Source: Phytophthora sp. 'mugwort' (taxonomy: Eukaryota > Oomycota > Peronosporomycetes > Peronosporales > Peronosporaceae). Taken from it: a stretch of 64,000 nt of DNA. Shown piece after piece: positions 42,402 to 55,459 of the stretch. A program made the position numbers and the translations under genes. The stretch's first letter is position 1. The number at the start of each line of letters is the position of its first letter. Location of the stretch: positions 4,023,001-4,087,000 of the forward strand of contig JAUCEF010000013.1 in NCBI GenBank assembly GCA_033558025.1. The letters are read 5' to 3'. The notes under the pieces were generated by a model that was not told the DNA's origin, ran no database searches, and saw nothing but the letters and a program-made list of their open reading frames with translations.

Positions 42402-44817
42402 ATGGCGAAAGGATCAAGAGCGGTACCAGCTAGACCCATGAAGTCCAGTGGAGCGGACAGCGGCAACTCAAGCTCGCCGCCGGAGACCCCGGGTATGGCA
42501 GCGATTGCCGAACGCTCCGTCAGCTTCGAAGATGAGTCGATGGATGATCTTGACACCAAGAATGAAGAAGAAAACGATTATACTGGCTTGGAGGAGAAAG
42601 CGCTTACGCCAGCGGTGGTAACACCTGAAATTTCGGAAGGCGCGATGGTGGCGACGACTCGCAGTGGAGGAGTTCGTCTGCTTTCGCGCAATTTGGTGGA
42701 TGAGCTGAACGATGTCTCAGGATCGGAACCAGCGTACCATAATGATGCAGATGATGGCGATATTCCGAGCCACCTGCTAAGGGCTCGATGAAGACGCGGG
42801 GCAACCGCCCGCCGTTTAACGCTGATACCCCTATCGCCAACAAGGCCCTCGGTCGATGTATGGAGCTTAAGATGACCGAGAGTTCATGGATTCCGATGTT
42901 TGCGTCAGCTTCCGTTCGTCAAGCTGTATGGGCGGACATTAGCAACAAGGTCGCCTGGCCGGTGAACTCAACTAACACTCGCCAGGTCGCCGTGGACAGG
43001 GTGTCACTCTTAAACGACTATGGGATGTGACGCGCAATCGTACCCAACTGAAGTTGCGCAGAAGATTGTCGCCATCGGAGGCTGGCACTGACTTGCAGAA
43101 GTGGAAGATAAAGCTCCGCCTAGTTTTCGGAGCTACCAACATGGTGTGCCGTCAGGCAACCGGTGGCTCGCCAGGCTAACCTGCTAGTCGATCCGTCCCA
43201 GACACCACTGCCCCCAACGCCGAACAAGCTTGGAAGTCCTAGCAAGAAAGGTACCCAATCGGAGGGCGCGTTTGCGAGCTCTGCCGAACACTCGCCATAC
43301 TTTCAAGACTCGCATACGGTGACCCCCCCCCCCCCCCCCCCCCCCGGTCGGCAAGCCAAGCAACGCGACTTGAGCAGGAATGGAACATCTCGCATTCGAC
43401 GCGAAACTTGCCGCGCGAATCAAACCGCCGTCCAGGGTGATGATTGTTCGGTAACGCAGACACGCCTGTTAATAAATGTGACCTGCTTGACTATGTCGGC
43501 GATGGTGACGACATAGCCGCGGAATTCGCACGTCAAATCCGCGAAGCTAGCAACATGAACGACTTGAATGCAACCCCGACGATTAAATTAGCAGCGCATC
43601 GACCCCTTCGCCCAGATCAAGCCGTATCATGGGCTCCGCAATAAACAGGACAACTCGATGCAATGGCTTCGTACTTTCGTGTATGAAACGAAGGGGACGC
43701 GTACGCCGACAACCCGGTGGTGCAAGGCGCTGAGTCTGCGAGACGGTGCCCTCCATTGGTTCCGGCAACTGCCAAGGAAGACGCAACGTGACTGGCAGTC
43801 GCTGAATGCAGGGTTCAACAGCTATTACTGCTCGCCATTCAACGAGTCAGCGAATACTCGTTATTACTCCGCCCATAGAGTCGACAAAAAGGAGCATTTA
43901 TGACTACCTGAACCGACTTTATGGTTACGCGCGCAACGCCGGTGTTCGATTTGTTAATGGCGGTCGAGAAAGTCGAGATCACGTTCGACGAATTTTGAAG
44001 ACCTGTGGGGATAAAGATCTCCAGAAACGACTAGGACATCTTCAAGTGAGTGCCATTCACGAGCTGGAAGGCATGATAAACGAAGTACTGAAGATTGAAG
44101 ATCAACCACTGGTAAAGGAGTCCTCTTTGCCTAGCCAGCGTAGCAAGCTCAACGTAGTCGAGATAGGAATCGCCGCCGTGACGAACGACATGACGACCGC
44201 ATGGGTGATGAGCCTCGTGATGGATACTCCCGCGATAGACGGGACCTTGATTACAATCACAGACGTGACGACTACCGTAACCAACCACGGGTCACTCTTG
44301 CGGAAGCTTCACTGACGGACATCATCTCGGAGTTACAGGAACGAGATTCGAAATCGGCCTCTACTAACCGACCGAATACCCGTCGACATGATGCCTCGGA
44401 CTATGATTCGGACCACGGATTCGAGGAGTCGTACAACGATGAATACTCGTCTGAGGAAGCTGAGCGACACCTCGCCGCAGCTAACGTGAACGAGAGATGG
44501 GCTGCTGCCGACGGGCTTATGGTCGATCGGATACCAGACCGCCGCGGGGTGATCTACTCGAGCGCAGTTGTGGTCTAGGCGAACGATACCCACGATGCGA
44601 TCGTCGTGATGGCAATCGTCAGTTTGGTCCGTGTGCAGCTTGTGGAGGACTCAACCACTTCGCTCACTATTGCTTTAAGCGCTGCAAGCTGTGCAAACAA
44701 GTACAGGACGCAGGCAAGTGCGAAGCCTTTCAAGAACTTTCAAACCTCGTCAAGACCAAAATCGACAAGAAGGATCTCTCAACAGAGCTTCAAAACCTTG
44801 TATTTGGGCATTTAAAC
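42402..44817 (+). pseudogene. gag: gypsy 1 gag, broken
   Basis: Opens MAKGSRAVPARPMKSSGADS with an acidic middle (42,402-42,791). The gag core WCKALSLRDGALHWFRQLP is at 43,720-43,780, and an Arg/Asp-rich stretch at 44,180-44,320. The CCHC zinc knuckle CAACGGLNHFAHYC lies at 44,635-44,676 (C-x2-C-x4-H-x4-C). At least six frame changes. A run of 23 C (43,323-43,345) sits in a Pro-coding part. Confidence 0.75.
43323..43345. repeat. Poly-C tract, 23 bases
   Basis: Uninterrupted C run inside the gag relic. Its exact length may be affected by sequencing. Confidence 0.85.
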
Positions 44818-45076
44818 TAGGCAGCCCACCAACTGAAACGGGTTTACTCAATTGGGCTGCCACAGTTAGCTGAGCATGCAGTAGAGCAGAATACATCTAC
44901 GCCTTTGGTGGGCAAAAGCAAATGGCCAGATTACGAGATGGACGACGAAGCGAAACGAGTGATTACGATGGATTTTAAAAAGGAGAGAGAGAAATCTCTC
45001 AGGGGAGGTGAACATAGTGATGAGGAGGAAGGGGTGGTCATGTGTGCGGACCTGAAGGATTTTTTATGACCGACCA

Positions 45077-45858
45077 ATGCTCGCCAAGACGGTAAGGTTG
45101 TTGCCAGGAGAACGACTGGGGTGGTGGTCGTCCCAAAGGTTCGACCGACGCGTGCGAATGAGAGCTCTGGTCCAAGGTGCAGTGAATGACGCAAGGACAC
45201 GGATACTCCTGGATACTGGGGTAAACATCAGCGTGATTTCGATTAAGTTGGCTAACAAACTTCGAATTCGGGTTGTACCAGATCCCGGTCGGTATATGGA
45301 TGTACAAGGCTTCACCAAGGGCAAACAAGGAACTACCCGCTGAGCTCTCGTAAAGATTATTCTTGGCTGGGACGTGTGTATGAATTCGAGATGTGGGTAA
45401 TGGACCGTAGTGCTGGGGTAGAAGTTGTGTTTGGAACAGATTTCATGATCCCAGCTGGCATTAGGCTGGACCTGTTCCATGCAACTGCACAACTTTCGGA
45501 CGAGGTGAAGATCCCGTTGGTCAAGACCCGGAGCATGGAGTACGGAACACATATTGTCGGCAAGCCTACCGAAGCTTTACATATTCCGGGACGAGAGTGT
45601 CGAGAGTTCAAACTTCAACTACGCCAACCATCGTCAGATACGCACGTGCTGGATCCGACGGTCAGAAAGCTGGGTACTGACAGTGACGGGATTTCGCCGA
45701 AGTCGACCAGACCGCGTCCGACTCACGAACACACGGATACGTTGATATGCAGCCCGGCTCACCTGCCTGTAGCGTTATGGGTACCGGTTGGAGTTGCCCC
45801 AAGAAGCTGGATATGTACAGCTGGATTCCAAGAAGTACCAAGAATGGCGAAGTGTTAG
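45077..45858 (+). pseudogene. gypsy 1 aspartic protease region, broken
   Basis: ILLDTGVNISVIS (45,203-45,241) is the retropepsin active-site motif, with LDTG. After a frameshift, FEMWVMDRS, VVFGTDFMIPAGIRLDL and the linker to the reverse transcriptase follow. Confidence 0.75.
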
Positions 45859-46372
45859 CGTACTCAGAGTCACGGGATCGGACATTATTCGCGAATGAAT
45901 GCAAGCTCTACGCGGAATGGATGTCCAACCAACCTCCAACCGTAAAAAGACGCGAGTATGCGTCTCCTAGTCGGATAGGTAATCGATCCCCCGATCGACG
46001 GTTAAAATGAAGCCGACAGACCTATGTGTGCTCAGCGTTGGGAGCGGAGATTACGGCAAGGCAACGATGTTTCCAAATGGAGTGGAGCTGATAACTCGTT
46101 GGAAGCCAACAACCCAGCGGTGAGTCCTGCCGAGATTTCCCCAGGGTTATTTGAACGACAAGGGGTGGCAATGGAATGCCCCGTCTTGAATCAAGACGAC
46201 TTTGGTGACGAAGAGAACCCGGACGACCAAAGGGATCCCATCAAGGTATGGGGACAGACGTTTGTGTCTGTAACTCAGATACTATCAATTGACGAGGCCG
46301 AAACCATGACGGATACTGGAAATAATACCTTCGACATCAGCCCAACGCAACCTTGAAGATTATGCACATGAA

Positions 46373-48041
46373 TTGGCGTTCCTCCCGGACTTGACTGAAA
46401 CTTCGGTCATGGTGCTTGACGTCTCTGCACCAAATGTCCGGAACAATATGCTGGAGGATGAACAGCAGAAAGAACTCATTAACGTAATGAAAACACATGA
46501 GAGTATCATGATTTCTAGCGGTAACGCGCTCCCTCCGCCAGCATATGGAGTTGTTTGTGACATCGATGCCGGTGGGCATGGACCCATAAAAAGCAAAGGG
46601 CCCGTCGAGTGTCTCTTCGGCAACCGCAGAGTTATACGAGCTCGTTAAGGGACTGCTCCAGACAGGCCTGATATCGCTCTCCGATAACCGGTGGGCATTG
46701 CCAATTGTGATTGTGCTGAAAACAAACGGCCAAGGTATTCGGTTGTGCATCGACTACAAGAGGGTGAACGCAGTTACAGCGACTATGGAGTATGCAATGC
46801 CGCTGGCCGACAATCTGTTGACTGATCTTGACGGCTAGTTATGGCTCTGCTCTCTCGATTCAGCTAGCGGATTTTGGGCCATAATGATGACTCAGCGCGC
46901 ACGCAAGATTTCAGCATTTGTGTGTTTCACTGGGACACTTCGAATGGTTACGGATGCAGTTTGGTTTGAAGAAAATACCGATGATATATCAACGCATGAT
47001 CGACAATGCGTTGTGGGGATTTGTCCGACCGAAGGGTGGATGGAAGCGCTCCGCTGAGCTCATGCGGCACGCTGAAGACAGGGCTATCATGCTACGCGGG
47101 GCCGCCACCGAATCTTCGAGAGCATTCACTATGTCAGGATATAATACCCGAAAGAAGTTTGAGGGTGGCCGGGAGTCGTCGGTCACGATGGACCCAGTAT
47201 CGCAACCCGTGAACAGCCCCGTAGTGGATATGTTTTCGACCGGAGAAGTCGATGAATCATCCCTTGTTCCAGTGTTCGGACGTCGGTCTTTCGTTGATGA
47301 CATTTGCTTGGGAGGCGAAACATTCGACACTTGTCTGGCTGCACTGGATCGCTTGCTAACTCGCTTTGAAGAGTGTCGAATCAGTGTTAGTTTTACGAAA
47401 AGCATCTCTGTCCAGTCGAAAGTGGATTTTCTGTCCCATAAGGTGTCACCAACTGGAATTCAGGCAGATCCAATGAAGCTGTCTGCAATGGCCGAGCTTT
47501 CGTTCCCGACAACTAAGAAAGGGATGCAATCGTTTCTGGGTGCGCTTAACTACTACAGCAAATTCATTCAGAATTTTACACTATCTGGTGCGGCGCTCTA
47601 TCAGCTGAAGGATGAAGATGTCGGTCCCGGAGATTATCTCCCAACCGCAACACGAAGTTTCGACACACTCAAACAAAAGGTGGCGGATGCTGCTGTCCTC
47701 CGACATTTCGACAGGAGCAAGGACGTCGATATCACACTGTTTGCGAACCAATGGGCACTCAGCATCACAATGATCCAAGCGCACGAGGGTTTGCTACACC
47801 CAGTGAGATCTTGCGGCCGAGTCCTCAAAGACGCAGAAATGAACTACCATCCGGTCGAGAAAGAAGTGTTTGCTATTCTGCTGTTACTGAAGTTGTGCTA
47901 CATGCAGCTCGCCAGACGTACGCTGCGGCGTATACCAGGTTCTCGACACTTGACTGGGTACACCGCTCGAAGTCGTTGTTCGGTCGCTTGTCCAATTTTC
48001 CGTATTGCTGTCATTGCGGCACCTAACAGTACAACGGATTA
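46373..48041 (+). pseudogene. pol: gypsy 1 reverse transcriptase and RNase H, broken
   Basis: LCIDYKRVNAVTATMEYAMP (46,745-46,804), LCSLDSASGFWAIMM, then WLRMQFGLKKIPMIYQRMID (46,945-47,005). The catalytic box FVDDICLGG is at 47,290-47,316; before it sits a long insert (about 90 residues) typical of this oomycete group. FLGALNYYSKFIQNF and the first RNase H part (ADAAVLRHF ... NYHPVEKEVFAIL) follow to 48,041. There is a stop in the DLDG-LW segment at 46,837. Confidence 0.85.
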
Positions 48042-48144
48042 AGAAGAAAGATTGTACTTCGCCCAGCTCCTCCAGTCTATGGTATCAATTTTCGTTGATC
48101 TTAAAGATTCGCTAGCATTGATAGCACTGTCAGCGAAAGGGTCT

Positions 48145-48880
48145 CGTAGTGTACGCATGGATCCCAACTTACTGTATACCCGACTGCCACTAGACTACCA
48201 CGATTTCGTTGTGTCATTCGATGAATCCGCGAAGACGGAGAAATATGGTGTCTACGGCAGTTGTTCATGGATTGTATGGAAATTACCTGATTGGAAAATA
48301 TGTGATTGCTGCAAGTGCTTACCTTGGCCAAACTACGGTTAACATGGCCGAATGCACGGGTATGAACAACGGTGTACTTGCCACACTAAATCACGGCGCT
48401 GAAGACTTAGCAATCGTCGGAGATTCGAGATCGCAATCTAACAATCCTAGGGGTGATCGCATTCCGCAAATAATCGCTGCTGGCTTTGCTCAACCGCCAT
48501 AATGAACTTACAACGAGACTTCGGTCAACGAAGTATTTGCAGGTGGTAAGGGAATACAATGCGGCAGCAGACTCATTGGCGGGCGAAGCGTTGGAGATGA
48601 GGGTGTCAAAAGTAGTTCTCAGTGAGGACAGGAAGGCAGAGCTCTCACGTTTGAACAGGATACCGGAAAAGCTCTACGAGCCAGCAAGAGACAACACTGA
48701 CGAAGGAAAACCAATCTCTGGAAAGTTCGTTCAACTTGTGGTTACTCGGATCACGCCAACTCGGAAAACTTTCGTCGATTTGGTGCGCATGGAAACCTGT
48801 GAAGTCTCGGTTGTGACCAGGCAACAGTGCAAATCACGCACTAAACGCGTCCTGTGTGCTGACGAAGTGTTGGCGCCTCC
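48145..48880 (+). pseudogene. gypsy 1 second RNase H-like domain and tether, broken
   Basis: DFVVSFDESAKTEKYGVYGS (48,203-48,260) with the acidic residue of an RNase H fold, then TVNMAECTGMNNGVLATL and DLAIVGDSR. Later EYNAAADSLAGEAL (48,560) and a linker to the integrase. One frameshift near 48,300 and one near 48,440. Confidence 0.65.
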
Positions 48881-48999
48881 ATAGGATAAAGGAAGTGTAC
48901 CAACCGAACCGACAGAGGCACACGCCGAAGGTTCACAAGATAACCTAATACTGGCGATGTGGATCCAGTGGTAGTACAAGAGGAACGTCGGCTTAGAAT

Positions 49000-50190
49000 A
49001 TCTAAAGCTCAGGACGAGGAGTTACGATGGTCCACCATGAAGACAGTACTACGAGGTGACGTGGAGACAATGGGATACAAAGCCGTTCGCGATGCGTGGA
49101 AACTAGCTGCAAGTTCGTCCTCACGGCAGACGGGTTGCTATATTACATAGGCCCGAGACGTCGTCAACCGGATGAGCAAGACGAGGACATCAAGCTGCGA
49201 CTAGTAGTCCCGACAACCATGATACCCGAAGTACTGCGGAACTGTCGCGACTCGTTAGAAGGCGGCCGCCAAGGAATAGTCAGGGCATACCATCGAGTGA
49301 AGATGGACTACTACTGGCTGGGCCTGTACGCAGACGATGATAAACACGTGAAGTCATGCTCTGACTGCAGCTCGAGCAAGAGCCGACCCAGCTTCGCGGG
49401 TATTCCCCCGGTAACGTCCTTGTCGAACGAACCTTTCAGATCGTGTCTATGGATTTTGTCATACCGCTACCCAAGTCTCGCCGAGGAAACACAGCCTTCC
49501 TGTTGCTCCAGTGCTCGTTCTCGAGGTTCGTAATAGCGAAGGCCACGTCGGACACATCTGCACTCATGGTAGCTCAAGCGTTTGAAGAGTGCATCTACCG
49601 AAGGTTCGGTGCACCATCTCTGATTCGTCATGATTGACCCTCGTTTCATGAACGAAGTCTTCCAAGCCTACAACAAGAACGGTCAGTGAAAACTGTGATG
49701 CATTCCGTGGAGGTGTACGTCGAGGATCCGTTGCAGCAGGATTGGGATGAGATTGCGGAACGACTTGTGTTCGCTATCAACAACTCTCAAAACTCGACGC
49801 GTAAAGAGACACCGATCTGCTTAGTGCATCGATGGGATGCTCACTCAACGCTCCATGCAATATGCAATGACAAGGCCACTTCGACGAGGTTTCGGCAAAC
49901 AGTCTGATGCCCTACTCTGGCGACATGAAGTCAACCGGCAACATTAAATTGCCCTCGAAATGGCCAAGGAATACCAAGCGACTGAGAAGGTCGAAGGGCC
50001 AACGATCACAATGAAGCGTTGCGTCGCAGAGAACACGCTGCCGTACCTCGACAACTCGTCAATGGAGAAACCACAGATCAGGACGATGACGATCAAGACG
50101 AGGAGACAACGAAATCGCAGTTCGAACCAGGAGCCAGAGTATGGCTGTATATGGAGCGGGTTAGGCCTGGATTGACCAAGAGGTTAGCGC
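49000..50190 (+). pseudogene. gypsy 1 integrase with internal deletion
   Basis: The zinc-binding HHCC-type part reads GGRQGIVRAYHRVKMDYYWL ... CSDCSSSKSRP (49,260-49,390). Then MDFVIPLPKSRRGNTAF with the first catalytic Asp (49,446) and FGAPSLIRHD with the second (49,605-49,634). Right after this the usual stretch up to the catalytic Glu is shortened: QERSVKTVMHSVEVYVEDP resumes at 49,675 with about 30 residues missing. The C-terminal domain is frame-broken to 50,190. Confidence 0.75.
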
Positions 50191-50214
50191 ATCAATGGCA
50201 CGGACCCTTCCGAG

Positions 50215-50622
50215 ATGAAACGAAAAGTGGATTTATACGCGTACGAGTTGGAATTGCCCGACCGGAGTGGTTATCGCTTCTATCCCGTGGTGCATGTGTC
50301 GCGTCTAAAGGCACTGAGCGAGTTTGAGGACAGACCGAAGAATTGCACTTGGATTTTGACGAAGAACTCCTACCGGAAGACAGTAGAACCAGACCGACTT
50401 GCAGGGGAAAGCGAAGTGAGAGTAATCCTCGATGACCGGATGCCCATGTCTACGAGGACAGGACGACCTGTACGTGAGTTCAAGATTCAGTGGGATGACC
50501 AGGATGAACCTACTTGGGAGCCAATATCAAACCTTTCCTGCGGCGGAATGCTCTACGACTACTTACGACGAAATCGCAGTGAACGCCGTTTGCAAATGGT
50601 TCAAGTCGCCGATGAAGACTAG
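50215..50622 (+). pseudogene. gypsy 1 integrase tail and chromodomain
   Basis: Open frame with FYPVVHVSRLKAL (integrase C-terminal SH3-like part) and a chromodomain running SEVRVILDDRMPMSTRTG, then FKIQWDDQDEPTWEPISNL. The stop is at 50,620-50,622. Chromodomains can direct insertion to marked chromatin. Confidence 0.8.
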
Positions 50623-50626
50623 GTGA

Positions 50627-51690
50627 CCTTCATCACCGAATTGATGAACTGCACTTGGGCAATGCAGCCCATGATTGCAGACGAAAACAGCTACTGCAGC
50701 AACTACATATTGCACTTGAATTGTGAACGAATTTTCGATATGAAACTTACGAATTGGAATGGACCCTGGGCGCGCCAACTACATTGCTGCTACAAACCGA
50801 TACCATGCGCGCCATCACCGAGATTTAGTTCTGGTCAGTGGAACTTTCGGTAGTGACGACAGCCGATGACCCAACGGTTCCTGCGCGTTTCCAAGCCTTC
50901 ACTCGCTTTAACCACGCATGCGAGATCTCCTTTTCAGCCAAGTCCGAATTCACTACCACATTGTGGCCGACATCACTCTCGTTCATTCCCCGAGGTACGA
51001 ATAACTTAGACGAAATGGTACTCGGAACGAAAGTGTGTTGTATGGTGTTCACTTGGAATGTCGACCCAACAATTACACCATGGCTGCTCCGCATCCAGAT
51101 CAGCCACGCTGCAAACCAATCTTCGGAGGAAGAAACCCACGGCAATACTTCAAACGAGTACAAGGGCATGGACGGCTGAAACAGAAACTCGGCCGGCAAT
51201 TCCTGAGACTGGTTGTCTTTCTGAACACACCACTTCTTGAATTTAGTAAACCTGTTCCTGAGGTTATCTGGGTGCCAAGCAAGCCTTTTCGAGGGATGGA
51301 TCACCGCTGAGCCCTCCTACCGACGACTCCAGCGCAGTTTCTACAGCGAATTTTGGAATCCAATGGCTACGCTCCACAACACAATTCCCATGTCATCATT
51401 TTCCGAGCTTTCGCACTTGCGACCGTGAGCATGACGCCAACCTTTGACGGTACGGGAACTTTAGTTCAACGAATCGAGATGTGCACATCCGGCATAAATG
51501 GCGTCACGTCGAACAAACACGCGTGGTCAGAGAGTTTCTTATTCAAAACTTGATATGGGATGCTTGGGGTCCTTCCAATCATTGAATGCCTTGATCCCCT
51601 CGACCGAAACGTTAGTGATGAGATCTACCGGAATAGAAAGAGGAGTGCGGAAATTACGGACACGAAACCAGCATGTCTAAGCTGCCGAAG
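50627..51690. other. Unassigned region between the two gypsy elements
   Basis: A minus-strand frame of 159 codons (51,304-50,825) has no recognised motif. It may be retroelement untranslated sequence or an unknown relic. No LTR pair was recognised. Confidence 0.35.
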
Positions 51691-52629
51691 TCTGAAACCC
51701 CGGTTCAATGAACAAACCTGGCAAATCCCAAAGCCTTGGACGAGGACCGTGACTCCTTCCCGGTCCCCAAGTCCGCGCGGGACGCGCACGCGTGCGTCCT
51801 TCTATCATGGACGTAAGAATCGGATCTCGCAAGCTCGCGCAAAGTTGCGGAATCTGCAAGACCAGATCTTCGAGAAAGCTCGCCGGACGGGCTGTTGCGA
51901 CCAGGCCTGCTGCTAGATCCGGTTTTCATGTTTTTCCTTTGCAGTCCGAAGACACGGCGTGGTTCCCCGGACGCGAGGCGGTCGCAGAGGAACGGGATCC
52001 GCCCCAAGCTCTGATCTCGGCTCTCGCAGACTGCGACAGGGCGCCTCGTGGTGCAATCACTTCCGCACGGATCCCGACTTTTCATCCGTCTCGCCAGTTC
52101 GGCCGGCTTCACATAAAGTTTTCTCCGCCAGCTCCGGATCATGAATAGTCAACGTCGTACGCCACTAACTTGGTAGCGGTAGTGATTCGTTTTGCATGCA
52201 GTAATTTATTCAATATCAGTCTTGCTTCGGCTAATTAGTCTTGCTATGCCGTATCTTGGTCGTTCTTACATCCCCCGTTCACCGTCGAATCCGTTATCCC
52301 TCGAATCCGTGATCCTTGTAGCGAGCTTAGCTATTTCACCAGATCCGAGTATTCTGGTTACATGTACACTCACTCTCCTCTCCATCTTTAGGTATGCAGC
52401 CTCCCTGCATCCTCTCTCTCTCTTCATCCGCCATGGCGACCAACTCGCCAGGCGGGAACCCTCCTCCATCTTCTCTCACAGCCTTCCCGCGGAGCTTCTG
52501 CCAACTTCGTCACGTCCACCACCAAATAGTTAACGTGGATCCTCCTCCTTCACACCTGCAGCTTTCCTACAAGCCTTCAACCTCAGTACCACCTGCAGCA
52601 TCCAGTTTGATGCCGTGGCTTCCACCACT

Positions 52630-52850
52630 TAAGCTTCCTCGTGCGACTGCATCGCCAGGAAACGACTCCTCTTGACCCGATCCCACAGGAACTCACGCAA
52701 CAGCGCTCCACCGTTCAGATCCGCTTCGTCAACCCAGGTGGGCTCGTTGTAGACTCGCCAGTGTACCTAGAATTCGCACAGTGATCGTCCATAGCGTGTT
52801 CACGATCCGATCTCATGTCGTTGATCTCCTCGACTTCGTACTCCCCTTCT
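52630..52850 (-). pseudogene. gypsy 2 chromodomain, broken
   Basis: EYEVEEINDMRSDRE, then after a frame change YGRSLCEF, a stop, VHWRVYNEPTWVDEADLNGG. Standard chromodomain layout. Confidence 0.7.
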
Positions 52851-52913
52851 TCTAGCTCTCGATCCCAGCTGTCTCTAGGCTACAACGCCTCGTCGAAATC
52901 GAGGCGCTCCACT

Positions 52914-54194
52914 TCATCGACCGCCAAGTCGGTCGTTGGTTGCTCCGAATGTTCTCACAGGCTTCAACTTTGACGCATGCACCACCGGAAAAACGTGATA
53001 ATCCGTTCCTGCTGTCTCCAGTCGGGCAGCGAAAGGGTGTACAATCTTCAACATTCGGAAAGGGCCATGCCTCATATGCGCTAGCTTCCGGCGTATCCTT
53101 CCTTGACTCGATCCAGATATAGCCATATTCGAGTGCTGGCCTCGATCCGATGCAGATCCACGCTGTCATTGTGCCGTTTGGCCCGATCCGTAATAGTCTT
53201 CTTCAGCTTCTCGTTCCCGTCCGCTTTCGCCTGCCGGTAATAACGCTGGATCCGATACCACCATCGTGAATCCCGATGTTGGCGTCTCGTGCTGCCCAGT
53301 GGGAGAGTTACCACTAGCGTTGTGCGTGGATTCCAACCGTCCGCACGATAAAACGGGGTATCACCTCGGATCCGATCATGTGCCGTGCTGACAGCGAACG
53401 CCAGGCGCTCTGCATACTCGTCCCAGCCGCGCTGATTCTCGTCCTCGACATACGCCTTGATGGATCTCGTCACCGTCGGCACCATGCGTTCCACAGTCCC
53501 GTTCGCCTGAGGCCTATAAGCCATGGTAGATCGCTGTCGCTGGGGATCCGATTGAACGCCTTGAAGAATTCAGACATGAAGCCAGATTCTATCATGCCGG
53601 ATCACCTCGCTCGCACCGAAGCGTCGGAATACACATCCCTGGTGGGATTCCGCGATCTTTTGGGCTGTCCGGGATGCACTCTCCTTGGCGATGACGTAAC
53701 CAGTGAATAGATCCACCCAAATTAGGAGTACCGTATGACCCTTGTACGACTTGGGCAGCGAGGGGATGTGATCCATCGCTATGGTTTGGAAAGGATAGGT
53801 GACCTGGATATTGCCGGGTGGCTCACCGCGTATGGTCGGTCGCCTCTTGCCAGTATCGGATCCACGCCCTCATCCACGAACCGCTGTACGCTCCTGAAGT
53901 GCACGCCAATAGAAGTTGCTTCCGGATCCGCTGATATGTTCGGGTGATCCCCTGTTGGCCGCCCTCCAGACTGACGTGGTAGTGATGCATCAGATCCTCG
54001 TGCAGCGTCTCGGGCACAACCAGACCAAGCAACCCGTCTCTCTCTTTCTCCACCTTCACAGACGGCGGGCAGTAGTAGAGTAGGTCCTGTTCATCCATCT
54101 TGTAGTCAGCAGCCACGTTGCTGCACACCCGAGCTTCGTCTTTTCTAGATCTTTCACATCCCCTTGAAGGTACTTCTTGAGGTTTATGATTCAC
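52914..54194 (-). pseudogene. gypsy 2 integrase, broken
   Basis: Zinc-binding part YHVSLEGGQQGITRTYQRIR near 53,985-53,920; catalytic core MDHIPSLPKSYKGHTVLLIW (53,776) and FRRFGASEVIRHDRIW (53,630-53,580). The Glu-containing end is PQANGTVERMVPTVTRSIKA (53,515-53,455), followed by VEDENQRGWDEYAERL. Stops and frame changes separate the parts. Confidence 0.8.
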
Positions 54195-54299
54195 TTCTCT
54201 TCGTCCTGAGCTTGTCGGATGCGATCCACTATCGGCTGACAGGCCGCCTCTTCGTGCAGCACACTGGGGCTGATGACCTTCCGGCGGGATCTAGTTGCC

Positions 54300-55459
54300 A
54301 TGGCTGCGATGCGAAGCGTAGTATCTTCTGCGGGTATGGACAGGACCTCGGGTAGTTAATTCAGCGTCACGAGATCCTTTCGCGCTTGGCCACCCTTTAC
54401 CTGCTTCCCGCTGTAACGCCGTACTCGCCAGACTATCTGCGCTGGCGTTCCAGGTTCACTTGACATGAAGCAGGTCGTGATCCGGCCAGGCTCTCAGACG
54501 GCGTAGAGCCCTCTGCCGCAACAATGTCAACGCGGGAGCTTTGCAGTCGATCTCGCCCTTCATCTGTCGGATCACCAAATTGGAGTCCCCACAAATCACC
54601 AAACGTCCTGGATCCAGTCCTTCTAGCAGATCAAAGCATTACAACAGTCCACCGTATTCCGCCTCGTTGACCGTCATATCTTCGGCCCATACTGATTTCG
54701 CCTTGACCACCGTCCACTCCGGCAACTTCCACGCGATAGCGCTGAAGGCGCCTCAGCTGCGAATGACTGTGGCGGATCCGTCGAAACTAGCGACCAGGAG
54801 TTCCTCGTCCGGCTTCACGGTAGGGATCGGAGTCTGTGTTGCTCTGCGGGACTCCTTCCGCGGCGCAATTGCTACAGGTGCCTGATTCCCTATCGATCAT
54901 GGCGTTATACACGCAGCCAGCGATCCCAAGATCTCATTTTCGCCTTTCGTGCACTTAGTGATCTCCAACGTCCAGGGCGATAGCAGTGCGGTCCATTGTC
55001 AGAGCCGCCCCTGGCATCCTGCAGCGCAGAACAACCAAGCCAACATCGAGGCCGCGTCAGAATCTTGATTGATCTGCCGACCAGCATCGAATAACCCAGA
55101 TCCAGCATACGCAGCAGCGTCAGCAGTTCCTTCTCCATGACGCCATAGTTCAGCTCGTTCGGCTTCAGCGTGCACCTTGTGAACATCACAGGCAAGTATA
55201 TGCCGTCTTGAACCTGCACCGGAAAGGCAGACATTGCATACTCACTAGCATAGACGATCAGCACAGGCTGTTATTCTGGATCGAAGTGGCGGAGGATCGG
55301 GGACGTCGCGATCTTGTTCTTCACTGTTGAGAACGTTGCTCTATCTCGGATCCACTTCGGTTCCGATGCCTCCGGATCCTGATCGAGCTGGGGGTCCCTG
55401 CCTTCAGGGACCTCTTCGCCGATCTTCCCTTTTGTTAACAGCGATCCTGCTCTCAGCAC
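54300..55459 (-). pseudogene. gypsy 2 RNase H region, broken
   Basis: FSTVKNKIATSPILRHFDPE (55,330-55,271), FPVQVQDGIYLPVMFTRCTL (55,230-55,170) and NELNYGVMEKELLTLLRMLD: the RNase H segment with its ELN-type motif. A second RNase H-like part can be followed to about 54,400 through several frames. Confidence 0.75.

Larger units (their letters stand above)
42402..50626 (+). mobile_element. Degenerate Ty3/gypsy element 1 with chromodomain
   Basis: Gene order gag, protease, reverse transcriptase, RNase H, integrase, chromodomain, all on the + strand, as in chromovirus-like oomycete gypsy elements. Every region has frameshifts or stops, and parts are deleted. LTRs could not be fixed. It probably inserted beside or into the Maverick relic. 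Confidence 0.85.

Noticed and set aside
43323..43345. Poly-C tract as programmed frameshift site
   Set aside because: The gag relic is broken in many places, so no selected frameshift can be argued; slippage or sequencing error suffices.
43184..43516. Proline/glycine-rich frames on both strands
   Set aside because: Created by the homopolymer run in gypsy 1 gag.
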